A DNA stretch of 64,000 bases from Lachnotalea glycerini. Lineage in GTDB: Bacteria > Bacillota > Clostridia > Lachnospirales > Lachnospiraceae. The notes under the pieces were generated by a model that made no database searches, was not told the origin of the DNA, and saw only the letters and a program-made list of their open reading frames with translations. The stretch covers positions 62,001 to 126,000 of the forward strand of contig NZ_QICS01000002.1 in NCBI RefSeq assembly GCF_003201285.1. The letters run 5' to 3'. The position numbers and the translations under genes are program-made. Numbering within the stretch: position 1 is the first letter of the stretch; each line of letters starts with the position of its first letter. Positions 8,093 through 16,559 of this stretch are shown one piece after another.

Positions 8093-8427
8093 ATAAATCC
8101 CCCCTTAACAATTTATAATTAGTACATGTGACAATGCGGTATGTGTGAAAGTAAAATGCATACTACCTATTAATAAATATAACATGTCTTATAAAATACG
8201 TAAACAATTTATTGAAAAATGAAATAATATAAACACAATACGACAATATTCGGCATAAAATAAAAATAATTTTAATTATTAAACAAATTTAAATTAATTG
8301 AGATAATATGTTGCAATAAAAATATTGGTGTGATATTATTTGAAAAGTTAAAGGTTTTAAATAAAACGATATGTAATTGTCAGAGAACCAAATTAGTGAT
8401 TTGTGGTTATAAGGTAAGGAGATAATT
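8093..8427. other. A+T-rich divergent intergenic region
   Basis: 335 bp between the divergent secreted peptide and membrane-protein genes. It is very A+T-rich with many short A and T tracts and must hold both promoters, but I cannot single out convincing -35/-10 pairs. No further gene or RNA structure is seen. Confidence 0.5.
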
Positions 8428-9618
8428 ATGGTTAAGAGAGTAGCGGCACTTATTTTTATATTAGGAACTGCGTGTTTTTCTTTTTTTGTTTGTCTGAGTG
8501 ATTCTTTTATGGATTATCAAGAGGTGTGTAATACAAATAAGACATATGCTGATGCCGGATACATTGATATTGACTACAATTATTCTAATTCTGAGCAGGA
8601 ATTTTCCTATTATCTGGGACAGGCATCCTATTGTGATAAACTGTCTGCATTTTATGAGGAAATCATTTCATCAAAGCATTTAAATTATATGGAAGTGGCC
8701 AAACAACAAATAGACTATCGGGGAGAATTTCATGGCTCTGATGAATTTGCTGCAGGTCAAGTGAATCAGTTAATTAACAATCAATATGATACGCCCTTGC
8801 TTTCAATCCAAATCGGTGAATTAACATTTCGTTCTAATGTAGTTACTGGGTTTATTTTAGAAGGTGATTCATTTGAGGCGGACGATTTTTCTTATAAGGA
8901 AAGAAAAACCATGCCTGTTATATTGGGCTATGATTATCGTAATTATTTAAAAATAGGGGATACCTTTCCTATTAATTATTTGGTTTATGGAGAATTCGAC
9001 GCTTATGTGGCAGGTTTTTACAATAAGGGAGCAAGTATTCAGTATAAAGATGAGAGTATCATCTTAGATAAATATATCATAGCGCCTCTGTTTCACATCA
9101 GTGAGGAGGATACTTCCAATAAATTTGTTCAATGGCTGAGCTATATAAAAACCTCCTGTTATTTTTATACTAATAGTATAGAAAATTATGATATGCAGCA
9201 AGTAATTATTCAACAATTGGTAAACAAAGCAAAGATTAATTATTATAGTCAGGGTTGTATGAGAAAAGAGAGCAAAGCATTGTATTTTAAGCCTGGATAT
9301 AAGGATATCTATCTGTCATTAGGAATCATTGGAGGTATTGTCATGGGTGTAATATACTTTACAACAAGAAGTAAATGGTACCAAGAGGATAGCTTTTTAG
9401 CATCAGACACAAATTTAGAGAAAATCAAGATAACAAATACATTGAAGTTATTATTAAACTGCTTCGTCTCATTTATGATATCGTGCTTAATCGGAATAGG
9501 TACGTTGTCCATGATAGGTTTACGTCCCTATTATTATTCGATCTGCATGTTAAGTCTGTTTTATATTGCATTGGTATTTATTGTTTGTCAAAGCTATGAT
9601 CATATCATGAGTAAATAA
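8428..9618 (+). CDS. Membrane protein with large external domain, FtsX/MacB-like topology, unknown function
   Basis: The 396-residue protein has an N-terminal membrane segment (AALIFILGTACFSFFVCL). A long hydrophilic, aromatic-rich external domain follows (about 25-285), then three C-terminal membrane segments (about 290-310, 340-362 and 368-390). This resembles half of an MacB/FtsX-type permease or the 'bacteriocin-associated integral membrane protein' linked to lactococcin 972 peptides, but no ATPase gene adjoins it and no signature motif is visible. An AAGGAG site precedes the ATG. It is followed after 46 bp by the VanZ-like gene, probably in one transcript, and is divergent from the secreted-peptide gene. 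Confidence 0.6.
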   Translation: MVKRVAALIFILGTACFSFFVCLSDSFMDYQEVCNTNKTYADAGYIDIDYNYSNSEQEFSYYLGQASYCDKLSAFYEEIISSKHLNYMEVAKQQIDYRGEFHGSDEFAAGQVNQLINNQYDTPLLSIQIGELTFRSNVVTGFILEGDSFEADDFSYKERKTMPVILGYDYRNYLKIGDTFPINYLVYGEFDAYVAGFYNKGASIQYKDESIILDKYIIAPLFHISEEDTSNKFVQWLSYIKTSCYFYTNSIENYDMQQVIIQQLVNKAKINYYSQGCMRKESKALYFKPGYKDIYLSLGIIGGIVMGVIYFTTRSKWYQEDSFLASDTNLEKIKITNTLKLLLNCFVSFMISCLIGIGTLSMIGLRPYYYSICMLSLFYIALVFIVCQSYDHIMSK

Positions 9619-9664
9619 GCTTAACTTAGTATAACAACGAACGGATGGTAAGGGGGAATAGGAA

Positions 9665-10321
9665 TTGCAATATATATTGAATCATTTTATTTACAGTGTT
9701 AACTTTTGGATTCTGTCCGTGGCATTTATTTATGCTTATCATGTATTTTATTTAGAAGGGAATTTATTACATAAAAAATCTTATGGGCTTCATGTAAAGC
9801 GCCACATGCTTGGCTTGATGATTAGCGTGGTATTTGTTTTAGGCATTACATTGGGAAATTATCTGTTGGAAGGAATCAGACATACGGATATGAATATTAT
9901 TTATATTCCTTTTTTTGAATGTATTATACGTCTCTATGGAGTATTTCAGGGAGACAGCTATAGCATAGTTGCATTGTTTGGAAATATAATTTTATACATC
10001 CCAATAGGCTATTTTGCTGCCACTCTTTATTACGACAGGAAGAAAAACAGAAGTATACCTACCGTCTTATGTGCTGTTTTAGCATTCATAATTGAGTTGT
10101 TTAAGTTGTTTGCGGTAAAAGAATTCAACATTAATGATGTGATATTAAGCACTTTGGGGGGCTTTTTGGGAGTATACATTTTTCGTATTTGTTATGTATT
10201 TAATTTTAGACGGTGCAGTGAAAAACTAGAGAATCTAACATTCAAGCAATGCTACCAATTATTATTGTCATTAGTTGTGTTTATATCACCGATTTTTATG
10301 TTGCTATATCTATTTAGATGA
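9665..10321 (+). CDS. VanZ-like family membrane protein
   Basis: The 218-residue protein has about five or six membrane segments. It contains the VanZ-family blocks: NIILYIPIGYFAATL, then IIELFKLFAVKEFNINDVIL with the conserved acidic Asp-Val motif and the following STLGGFLGVYIF. VanZ homologues raise teicoplanin resistance or alter envelope properties by an unknown mechanism. The start is TTG, eight bases after AGGGGG. It follows the external-domain membrane protein at 46 bp and ends in a strong bidirectional terminator. Confidence 0.78.
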   Translation: MQYILNHFIYSVNFWILSVAFIYAYHVFYLEGNLLHKKSYGLHVKRHMLGLMISVVFVLGITLGNYLLEGIRHTDMNIIYIPFFECIIRLYGVFQGDSYSIVALFGNIILYIPIGYFAATLYYDRKKNRSIPTVLCAVLAFIIELFKLFAVKEFNINDVILSTLGGFLGVYIFRICYVFNFRRCSEKLENLTFKQCYQLLLSLVVFISPIFMLLYLFR

Positions 10322-10337
10322 GTTTAATAATAAGACA

Positions 10338-10385
10338 AAAATGTGGCTGTTAAAAAATTAGTCAATTTTGCAACAGCCACATTTT
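10338..10385. terminator. Bidirectional Rho-independent terminator
   Basis: AAAATGTGGCTGTT (10338-10351) pairs perfectly with AACAGCCACATTTT (10372-10385), between the convergent VanZ-like and ABC-F genes. Confidence 0.85.
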
Positions 10386-10411
10386 GTAAAGGATAAAAGC
10401 TTTCTTTATTA

Positions 10412-11965
10412 TTAAATCTTCAAACTCCACTTAGAGCAATCCCAAAGATTCGTGGCAAGACCCTCATAAAAATCCGGCTCATGACAAATAAGAAGAATAC
10501 TGCCTTTATATTCCATTAATGCTCGCTTTAATTCCTCCTTGGCATCCACGTCCAGATGATTCGTAGGTTCGTCAAGAAGAAGGATATTTGTTTCCTTGTT
10601 CAGCAATTTACACAGGCGAACCTTTGCCTGTTCACCGCCGCTCAACACACGAACCTGACTTTCAATATGGTCGGTAGTCAATCCGCATTTGGCAAGTGCA
10701 GAACGCACCTGATACTGCGTAAAGGATGGAAACTCTTTCCATATCTCTTCAATACAGGTAGAAGTATTCCCTGATGGCATCTCCTGTTCAAAATAACCAA
10801 TGTATAAATAATCACCCAGAGTGGCTTCTCCGCTGATTGGAGGAATCAAGCCCAGAATACTTTTTAAAAGAGTTGTTTTGCCAATTCCGTTTGCACCAGT
10901 CAGGACAATTTTTTGTCCTCTTTCCATCGAAAGGTTAAGTGATTTCGATAACGGCTCGTCATAGCCAATTACTAAATCTTTTGTTTCAAAAATGTATTTT
11001 CCGGCAGCACGTGCATTTATGAAATTAAATTCAGGCTTTGGCTTTTCGCGCATCAGTTCAATTTTATCCATTTTATCAAGCTTCTTTTGACGAGACATAG
11101 CCATATTTCGGGTTGAAACACGAGCTTTATTTCGGGCAACAAAGTCTTCAAGTTCTGCAATTTCTTGCTGCTGGCGATTATAAGCAGCGGTAATTTGTGC
11201 TTTTTTAACTGCATAAACCTCTTGAAATTTATCATAGTCTCCGACATAACGATTTAGCTCTTGTTGATCCATATGGTAGATGAGATTGACAACGCTATTT
11301 AGAAATGGAATATCATGTGAAATTAGTATAAATGCATTTTCATAATCTAATAAATAACGCTTCAACCATTCAATATGGGGAACATCCAAATAGTTGGTAG
11401 GTTCGTCAAGAAGTAAGATATCAGGTTTTTCAAGCAAAAGCTTGGCAAGTAAAACTTTCGTTCTTTGCCCACCGCTTAGATCGGTAACATCACGGTCCAG
11501 ACCAATCTCATCTAAATCAAAAGCATGACTGATTTCTTCAATTTTAGAATCAATGACGTAGAAATCATGTGCCATCAGTAAATCCTGAATCATACCCAAT
11601 TCCTCCATCATAGTTGTGAGTTCTTCTTCTGAGGCGTCCCCCATTTTGTCGCAAATAGAATTCATATTTGTTTCCATTTCGAATAAAAATGCATAGGCAG
11701 ATTTTAGCACGTCACGGAGGGTCATTCCTTTTTCCAACACAGTATGCTGATCCAAATATCCAACACGTACATTTTTGGACCACTCCACTTTACCCTCATC
11801 AGGCTGAAGCTTACCGATAATAATGTTCATGAAAGTGGATTTTCCTTCCCCATTGGCACCGATTAATCCAATATGCTCACCCTTTAACAGACGAAAGGAT
11901 ACATTATTAAAAATTGCTCTGTCACCAAAGCCATGGCTTAAATTTTCAACATTTAATATACTCAT
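10412..11965 (-). CDS. ABC-F family ATPase
   Basis: Two ABC domains without membrane segments. Each has a Walker A (GANGEGKST near 35; GANGIGKTT in the second), a signature (LSGGQRTK; LSGGEQAK) and a Walker B (LLLDEPTNYLD; LLLDEPTNHLD). A charged linker of about 80 residues between them marks the ABC-F class. These proteins act at the ribosomal E site to relieve stalling or protect from antibiotics; this one looks like the housekeeping YkpA/YbiT type, not a named resistance factor. I choose the ATG at 11965 (AAAGGAG six bases upstream); an in-frame ATG at 11986 adds seven residues. It has its own promoter at 12015-12043. Confidence 0.9.
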   Translation of the reverse strand: MSILNVENLSHGFGDRAIFNNVSFRLLKGEHIGLIGANGEGKSTFMNIIIGKLQPDEGKVEWSKNVRVGYLDQHTVLEKGMTLRDVLKSAYAFLFEMETNMNSICDKMGDASEEELTTMMEELGMIQDLLMAHDFYVIDSKIEEISHAFDLDEIGLDRDVTDLSGGQRTKVLLAKLLLEKPDILLLDEPTNYLDVPHIEWLKRYLLDYENAFILISHDIPFLNSVVNLIYHMDQQELNRYVGDYDKFQEVYAVKKAQITAAYNRQQQEIAELEDFVARNKARVSTRNMAMSRQKKLDKMDKIELMREKPKPEFNFINARAAGKYIFETKDLVIGYDEPLSKSLNLSMERGQKIVLTGANGIGKTTLLKSILGLIPPISGEATLGDYLYIGYFEQEMPSGNTSTCIEEIWKEFPSFTQYQVRSALAKCGLTTDHIESQVRVLSGGEQAKVRLCKLLNKETNILLLDEPTNHLDVDAKEELKRALMEYKGSILLICHEPDFYEGLATNLWDCSKWSLKI

Positions 11966-12014
11966 AAAATCTCCTTTATTATTCATATTACCTCAAACGA
12001 TCGACTAGTTAAAG

Positions 12015-12043
12015 ATTATAATATAGATAGAGGGTATTTTCAA
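12015..12043 (-). promoter_or_regulatory. Sigma-A promoter of the ABC-F gene
   Basis: On the minus strand TTGAAA (12043-12038), 17 bp, TATAAT (12020-12015). Transcription would begin about 40 bp before the ABC-F start, too short a leader for an attenuator of the kind known for resistance ABC-F genes. Confidence 0.75.
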
Positions 12044-12086
12044 TAAGCAAAATTTCAATTCTAAATATTAAATATTTTTGAAAAAT

Positions 12087-12115
12087 TTGACAAAAAATGT
12101 AAAAAAATGTATAAT
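12087..12115 (+). promoter_or_regulatory. Perfect consensus sigma-A promoter of the type IV pilus operon
   Basis: TTGACA (12087-12092), exactly 17 bp, TATAAT (12110-12115), with A-tracts upstream. Transcription should start near 12122, directly ahead of the riboswitch. A consensus promoter fits an operon whose control lies in the leader RNA. Confidence 0.88.
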
Positions 12116-12135
12116 TGGTTTTAATTTAAATATAA

Positions 12136-12237
12136 TCAAGTAATAGTAGGCAAACTTATTGAAAAATAAGGACGCAAAGCTTGAAGCCTGTTGAGATAAT
12201 CTTTTTTCTAAAAAGAGGACTTTATGGCGGTTCGGTT
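12136..12237 (+). promoter_or_regulatory. Cyclic di-GMP-I (GEMM) riboswitch aptamer
   Basis: The aptamer core is unmistakable. GGCAAAC (12149-12155) opens a stem CTTATT/AATAAG closed by a GAAA-type loop, followed by GGACGCAAAGC (12170-12180). These are the invariant elements of the GEMM P2 helix that sandwich c-di-GMP. P3 follows (GCC near 12186 paired with GGC near 12227). The P1 helix is weak and not clear by eye. A Rho-independent terminator begins at 12238, so the switch should control transcription read-through into the pilus operon. The sign (on or off with ligand) cannot be read from the sequence. Confidence 0.9.
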
Positions 12238-12270
12238 GCAATCAGACAATTTTGTTTGGTTGCTTTTTTA
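12238..12270 (+). terminator. Riboswitch-controlled intrinsic terminator
   Basis: GCAATCAGACAA (12238-12249) pairs with TTGTTTGGTTGC (12252-12263) over 12 positions, with two G-U pairs, followed by TTTTTTA. It directly abuts the aptamer and acts as its expression platform. Confidence 0.85.
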
Positions 12271-12287
12271 TTTCATAGAAAAGGCGT

Positions 12288-12421
12288 GACAGCATTCGGC
12301 GCTGCTAAGCGGTCAAGTCTCTCATGAGAGAGGGATAAGGGAGCTGATGCGGACTTGCCCGCTTTGTTCCTTCATAGGAAGGACCTTGTTGTTAACGTTT
12401 ATGAGTTTTGATTCCTATGAA
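12288..12421 (+). ncRNA. Unclassified structured leader RNA with alternative pairings before pilB
   Basis: A locally G+C-rich non-coding stretch folds into three elements. Hairpin CAGC/GCTG spans 12290-12304. A long stem AAGCGG-t-CAAGTC (12307-12319) pairs with GACTTG-c-CCGCTT (12352-12364) and encloses a TCTCATGAGA hairpin plus a single-stranded GGGATAAGGGAGCTGATG segment. Hairpin CCTTC-ATAG-GAAGG spans 12369-12382. The last competes with a longer pairing of TTCATAGGAA (12371-12380) and TTCCTATGAA (12412-12421). It does not match any riboswitch class I know. It lies after the c-di-GMP terminator and 33 bases before the pilB ribosome site. Confidence 0.55.
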
Positions 12422-12465
12422 CAAAAACATAATGAAAGTTGATTAATAAGAAAAGGAAGAACCAA

Positions 12466-14163
12466 ATGGAATACAATAGAAGAAAACTTCGTTTGGGCGA
12501 TATTCTGGTTAAAGAAAATGTCATTACAAAAGAGCAGTTAGAAAAGAGCCTGGAAGAGCAGAAAACAAAGGATAAAAAACTAGGAACCCTATTAGTGGAG
12601 AATGGTGTGGTTACAGAGCTAGAAATAGCAAGAGCTTTGCAAAAACAGTTGAATTTAGACATGGTAGAATTAAGAACCGTACGTATTTCAGATGAAATAG
12701 CAAGACTGGTACCGGCAAGTATGTTGAAAAAGCATATGGTTATGCCATTTGCCTACAGTAAAGATAATTTGAATATTATTAAGATAGCGATGGCTGATCC
12801 AATGGATATCTTGGCTATCGATGATATTGCGATTGTAACAAATCTTCAGGTGGAGCCTGTAATTGCGACAACGGCAGACATTATAAGGGCAATCGATCAG
12901 TATTGTGGTACGGGAGAAATTGTTTCGGCAGCAGAGGAATATGCCAAAGAAAAAGAAAGTCTGCATGTTAATGAAGAAGAAATTCTGGCAAATGAAAATG
13001 TAAACAGTTCTCCGGTTGTAAAATTAGTAAATACGATGATTGAACAGGCCGTCAGACAAAGAGCCAGTGATATTCATATCGAAGCCTTGGAAAATAAAGT
13101 AAGAGTTCGCTATCGTATTGATGGGGTTTTATATGAAAAGATGACTTATAATATTAATCTTCTTGCCGCAATTGTAGCGCGCGTAAAGATTATTGGCGGG
13201 ATGGATATTTCTGAAAAAAGAAAACCTCAGGATGGCCGTATTACCATGAAAGTGGACAGGGGAGAATATGATATCCGTGCATCGGTATTACCTACCGTAT
13301 TTGGAGAAAAAGTCGTAATGAGAATTGCAAATAAAATGGCATTAACAAAGGAAAAAAGAGAACTTGGTTTTTCCAGTGAAGAATTAAGAAAATTTGATCA
13401 TATATTAAGGATGCCACATGGAATTATTCTGGTTACAGGGCCAACTGGAAGCGGAAAATCCACTACCCTTTATACGGCTCTTAGCGAACTAAACAATGAT
13501 AAAGTAAATATTATTACAATAGAAGATCCGGTGGAAGCAAATATTGATGGAATCAATCAGATACAGGTGAATCCAAAAGCAAATTTAACCTTTGCAACAG
13601 CACTTCGTTCTATATTAAGACAAGACCCGGATATCATCATGATTGGTGAGATTCGTGATGCAGAGACAGCATCTATTGCTGTTCAATCTTCTATTACCGG
13701 GCATCTTGTGGTTAGTACGCTTCATACCAATAGTTCGGCAAGTACGGTTGTCCGGCTTAGAGATATGGGAATTGAACCTTATCTGATTGCAGACTCGACG
13801 GTTGGTGTTATCGCCCAACGATTGGTGAGAAGATTATGTCCTCATTGTAAGAAAGTACACATAGCAGATGTAGATGAAAAAAATCTACTGGGTGTAGATG
13901 TAGAACAAGATATTACCATATATGAACCCACAGGATGCAGTTTATGTGAAGAGACAGGATATAATGGCCGTATCGGTGTCTATGAAATTATGGAAGTTAC
14001 GCCGAAGCTCAAACATATTATTGCTTCTGGCGGCGATATGGAAGAGATACAAGAACAGGCCTTAAAAGAGGGAATGAATACTTTAAAAATGAATGCAGCA
14101 AACTTTGTACTGCAAGGCGTCACTTCTTTTTCAGAAATGATGAAAATTGCGTTTACACTTTGA
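12466..14163 (+). CDS. pilB: Type IV pilus extension ATPase PilB with N-terminal MshEN c-di-GMP-binding domain
   Basis: The 565-residue GspE/PilB ATPase powers pilin polymerisation at the inner face of the membrane. Residues 9-32 and 38-61 are two tandem 24-residue motifs (RLGDILV...LEEQ and KLGTLLV...LQKQ) separated by five residues, the exact layout of the c-di-GMP-binding MshEN domain. The ATPase core has Walker A GPTGSGKSTT near 325, the Asp box, Walker B DPDIIMIGEIRDAETA, a His box and a CPHC...CSLC zinc motif. I start at ATG 12466, six bases after AGGAAG, not at the in-frame TTG at 12439. It is the first gene of the operon and so the direct target of the leader RNA. Confidence 0.95.
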   Translation: MEYNRRKLRLGDILVKENVITKEQLEKSLEEQKTKDKKLGTLLVENGVVTELEIARALQKQLNLDMVELRTVRISDEIARLVPASMLKKHMVMPFAYSKDNLNIIKIAMADPMDILAIDDIAIVTNLQVEPVIATTADIIRAIDQYCGTGEIVSAAEEYAKEKESLHVNEEEILANENVNSSPVVKLVNTMIEQAVRQRASDIHIEALENKVRVRYRIDGVLYEKMTYNINLLAAIVARVKIIGGMDISEKRKPQDGRITMKVDRGEYDIRASVLPTVFGEKVVMRIANKMALTKEKRELGFSSEELRKFDHILRMPHGIILVTGPTGSGKSTTLYTALSELNNDKVNIITIEDPVEANIDGINQIQVNPKANLTFATALRSILRQDPDIIMIGEIRDAETASIAVQSSITGHLVVSTLHTNSSASTVVRLRDMGIEPYLIADSTVGVIAQRLVRRLCPHCKKVHIADVDEKNLLGVDVEQDITIYEPTGCSLCEETGYNGRIGVYEIMEVTPKLKHIIASGGDMEEIQEQALKEGMNTLKMNAANFVLQGVTSFSEMMKIAFTL

Positions 14164-14187
14164 TAAAGAATCGTTAAAGGTGATAAC

Positions 14188-15243
14188 ATGATCAAACTAG
14201 ATAATTTAATAAAAGAAGCTATGGGGAAAGGTGGCTCTGATATTCATTTAACAACAGGAAGGCCTCCGACATTTCGTGTAGACGGGATACTCGTGTTATT
14301 TAATGATGAGAAGCTGACTTCTTTGGATATTGAAGAAGTAGTAGATGAAATAGTACATGGAGATCAAAAGACTATATTACAAAAAACAGGCGAAGTGGAT
14401 TTTGCTTATTCTGTTGCGGGGATAGGAAGATTTCGAGTCAATGTATTTACTCAGCGAGGTTCTTACGCTATGGCATTACGGCTTTTGCCTTTTGAAATAC
14501 CAAGTCCCAAAAAGCTGGGAATTCCAGAAAGCGTAGTTGAGATGGTCAATAAAAAAAGAGGGCTGGTGCTCGTCACTGGTGCAACGGGTAGTGGTAAATC
14601 AACTACTCTTGCTTCTCTCATCAATGAAATCAATCAAAAATATGCTTATCATATCATAACACTAGAAGATCCGATTGAATATCTACATAAACATAACAAA
14701 TCCATTGTAAACCAAAGAGAAATAGGTACCGATACAAAAAGCTATGCAAATGCTCTACGGGCAGCTTTAAGACAAGATCCAGATGTAATTTTAGTAGGAG
14801 AAATGAGAGATCTGGACACCATTTCAATTGCTGTAACAGCGGCAGAGACAGGGCATCTTGTATTTTCCACACTTCATACGATGGGAGCAGCAAACACGAT
14901 TGAACGTATCATCGATGTATTTCCACCCTATCAGCAGCAGCAAATCAGGATTCAACTGTCTACAGTGCTAGAATGTGTTGTCTGCCAGCAGTTGATACCT
15001 ACAGATGACGGGATGGGACGGGTGGCCGCCTTTGAAGTAATGTTGGCTAATTCAGCCATTCGAAATCTGATTAGAGAGACGAAAACGTTCCAGATACCAT
15101 CTACTATTCAAACTGCTAAAAAATCTGGTATGCAATTAATGGATGATGCGTTATATGATTTATTTATAGAAGGAAGAATATCAAAAGAAATGGCAATCAG
15201 CTATGCTGGTGATCCAATTAGTCTGCAAAGGAAAGTATACTAG
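14188..15243 (+). CDS. pilT: Type IV pilus retraction ATPase PilT
   Basis: 351 residues, standard for PilT. Visible are the N-terminal GSDIHLTTGRPPTFRVDG block, Walker A GATGSGKSTT near 130, Walker B DPDVILVGEMRDLDT and the His box (TGHLVFSTLHTMGAANTIERIID). A late RNLIRETKTFQIPS segment is close to the PilT 'AIRNLIREGK' signature that separates it from PilB. It depolymerises pili for twitching or surface pulling. AAAGGTGATAAC precedes the ATG, 24 bp after pilB. Its presence implies retractile pili, not a simple pseudopilus secretion system. Confidence 0.95.
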   Translation: MIKLDNLIKEAMGKGGSDIHLTTGRPPTFRVDGILVLFNDEKLTSLDIEEVVDEIVHGDQKTILQKTGEVDFAYSVAGIGRFRVNVFTQRGSYAMALRLLPFEIPSPKKLGIPESVVEMVNKKRGLVLVTGATGSGKSTTLASLINEINQKYAYHIITLEDPIEYLHKHNKSIVNQREIGTDTKSYANALRAALRQDPDVILVGEMRDLDTISIAVTAAETGHLVFSTLHTMGAANTIERIIDVFPPYQQQQIRIQLSTVLECVVCQQLIPTDDGMGRVAAFEVMLANSAIRNLIRETKTFQIPSTIQTAKKSGMQLMDDALYDLFIEGRISKEMAISYAGDPISLQRKVY

Positions 15244-15256
15244 AGGGGGGATAATA

Positions 15257-16471
15257 GTGAACAGTTATTCTTATTTGGCAATTGATAAAAGTGGGAAAGA
15301 AATCAAAGGATTCATGGAAGCTGAAAGCGAAGAGAAGTTAAAGATTTCCCTAAAATCAATGGAGTTGATTCCTCTGGAAGTGGGAAAGCAAAGTCTGATG
15401 ACAAAGGATATCAATATCAGCTTTGGTACACCTGTTAAGGCCAGAGATTTAAGTGTGTTTTGCAGACAGTTTGTCAGTATGATACAAGCTGGTGTAACCA
15501 TTATTGATACTCTGAATATGCTAGCAGAGCAAACGGAAAACAAATTTTTAAAAAAGGCAATAAAAGAAGTACAAATAGGAATTGAAAAGGGAGAAACGCT
15601 GGCTGACTCAATGGCGGTTCAGGAAAAAGTATTTCCTTCGATTCTAATTAATATGGTTGCGGCAGGAGAAGCATCCGGCAGCTTAGATGTTTCCTTTAAC
15701 CGAATGGCAGAACACTTTGAAAAGGATGCCAGATTGAAAAGTATGATAAAAAAAGCAATGGTTTATCCAATTGTTGTAGGTCTGGTAGCCATTGTTGTTG
15801 TCATCGTTATGCTTACGGTAGTAGTTCCCAATTTTGCAGTAATGTTCGAGGATCTTGACACAGAGATGCCGGCAATTACAGTTGCAGTTATGAATGCCAG
15901 TGATTTCATACGTCACTTCTGGTGGCTTTTATTGGGTATAATGGTAGCTGCTTTAATTGCACTTAGATACTTTAATAAAACAAACACAGGAAAGTATTTT
16001 TTTGGAAAACTAGCGCTTCGTATCCCTCTTTTTGGAAAGCTAATTACTAAATCGTCTTCTTCAAGACTAGCCAGAACGTTAAGTACTTTATTGGCGGCAG
16101 GTGTGTCTTTAAACGATGCCGTAGATATTACTTCCAAAACCATGGACAATATTTATTTTAGAGATGCTCTTTTAAGTTCCAAAGAGGCAATTATAAGAGG
16201 TGTCCCATTGTCCGTTCCGTTGCAGGAGTCTAAGCTTTTTCCTCCAATGGTATATCACATGATTAAAATTGGGGAAGAAACTGGAAATATAGAAGATATG
16301 TTACATAAACTGGCAGACTATTATGATGAAGAAGTAGAAATTGCCACTCAAGCCCTGATGGCAGCCTTAGAACCTCTGATTATTATTGTGCTGGCAGTTG
16401 TCGTAGGTGGTCTGATTATGGCGGTTATGGCTCCTATGCTGAGCATGTATCAAGGACTTGACAATATATAA
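15257..16471 (+). CDS. pilC: Type IV pilus inner-membrane platform protein PilC
   Basis: The 404-residue protein has two T2SSF repeats: FCRQFVSMIQAGVTI...LADSMA and LARTLSTLLAAGVSLNDAVD. Membrane segments lie near 170-200 and 220-240, and at the C-terminus (PLIIIVLAVVVGGLIMAVMAPM). PilC anchors the PilB and PilT motors and transmits rotation. The GTG at 15257, after GAGGGGGG, gives the usual N-terminus 'SYSYLAIDKSGKEIKG'; an in-frame ATG at 15203 lies inside pilT and is not used. It follows pilT by 13 bp. Confidence 0.93.
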   Translation: MNSYSYLAIDKSGKEIKGFMEAESEEKLKISLKSMELIPLEVGKQSLMTKDINISFGTPVKARDLSVFCRQFVSMIQAGVTIIDTLNMLAEQTENKFLKKAIKEVQIGIEKGETLADSMAVQEKVFPSILINMVAAGEASGSLDVSFNRMAEHFEKDARLKSMIKKAMVYPIVVGLVAIVVVIVMLTVVVPNFAVMFEDLDTEMPAITVAVMNASDFIRHFWWLLLGIMVAALIALRYFNKTNTGKYFFGKLALRIPLFGKLITKSSSSRLARTLSTLLAAGVSLNDAVDITSKTMDNIYFRDALLSSKEAIIRGVPLSVPLQESKLFPPMVYHMIKIGEETGNIEDMLHKLADYYDEEVEIATQALMAALEPLIIIVLAVVVGGLIMAVMAPMLSMYQGLDNI

Positions 16472-16478
16472 TCGAATT

Positions 16479-16510
16479 AAATAAGACTGTATATAGATGC
16501 AGGCTTATTT
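16479..16510 (+). other. Intercistronic stem-loop before the major pilin gene
   Basis: AAATAAG-a-CTG (16479-16489) pairs with CAG-g-CTTATTT (16500-16510). No U-tract follows, so it is unlikely to terminate. Its place just before pilA suggests an mRNA processing or stabilising element that could raise pilin yield. Confidence 0.45.
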
Positions 16511-16559
16511 GAGATAAAGAAACAGACAAAAGATTAATAGGAAAAAGGAGATAGTAAGT

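Noticed and set aside
11053-11247. Plus- and minus-strand short frames inside the ABC-F gene
   Set aside because: Shadow frames of a conserved two-domain ATPase with no independent signals.
12340-12362. CTGATG next to a long stem, like part of a hammerhead ribozyme core
   Set aside because: The core needs CTGATGA and a GAAA-type conserved strand with a cleavage NUH; the base after CTGATG is C and no GAAA partner is placed correctly.
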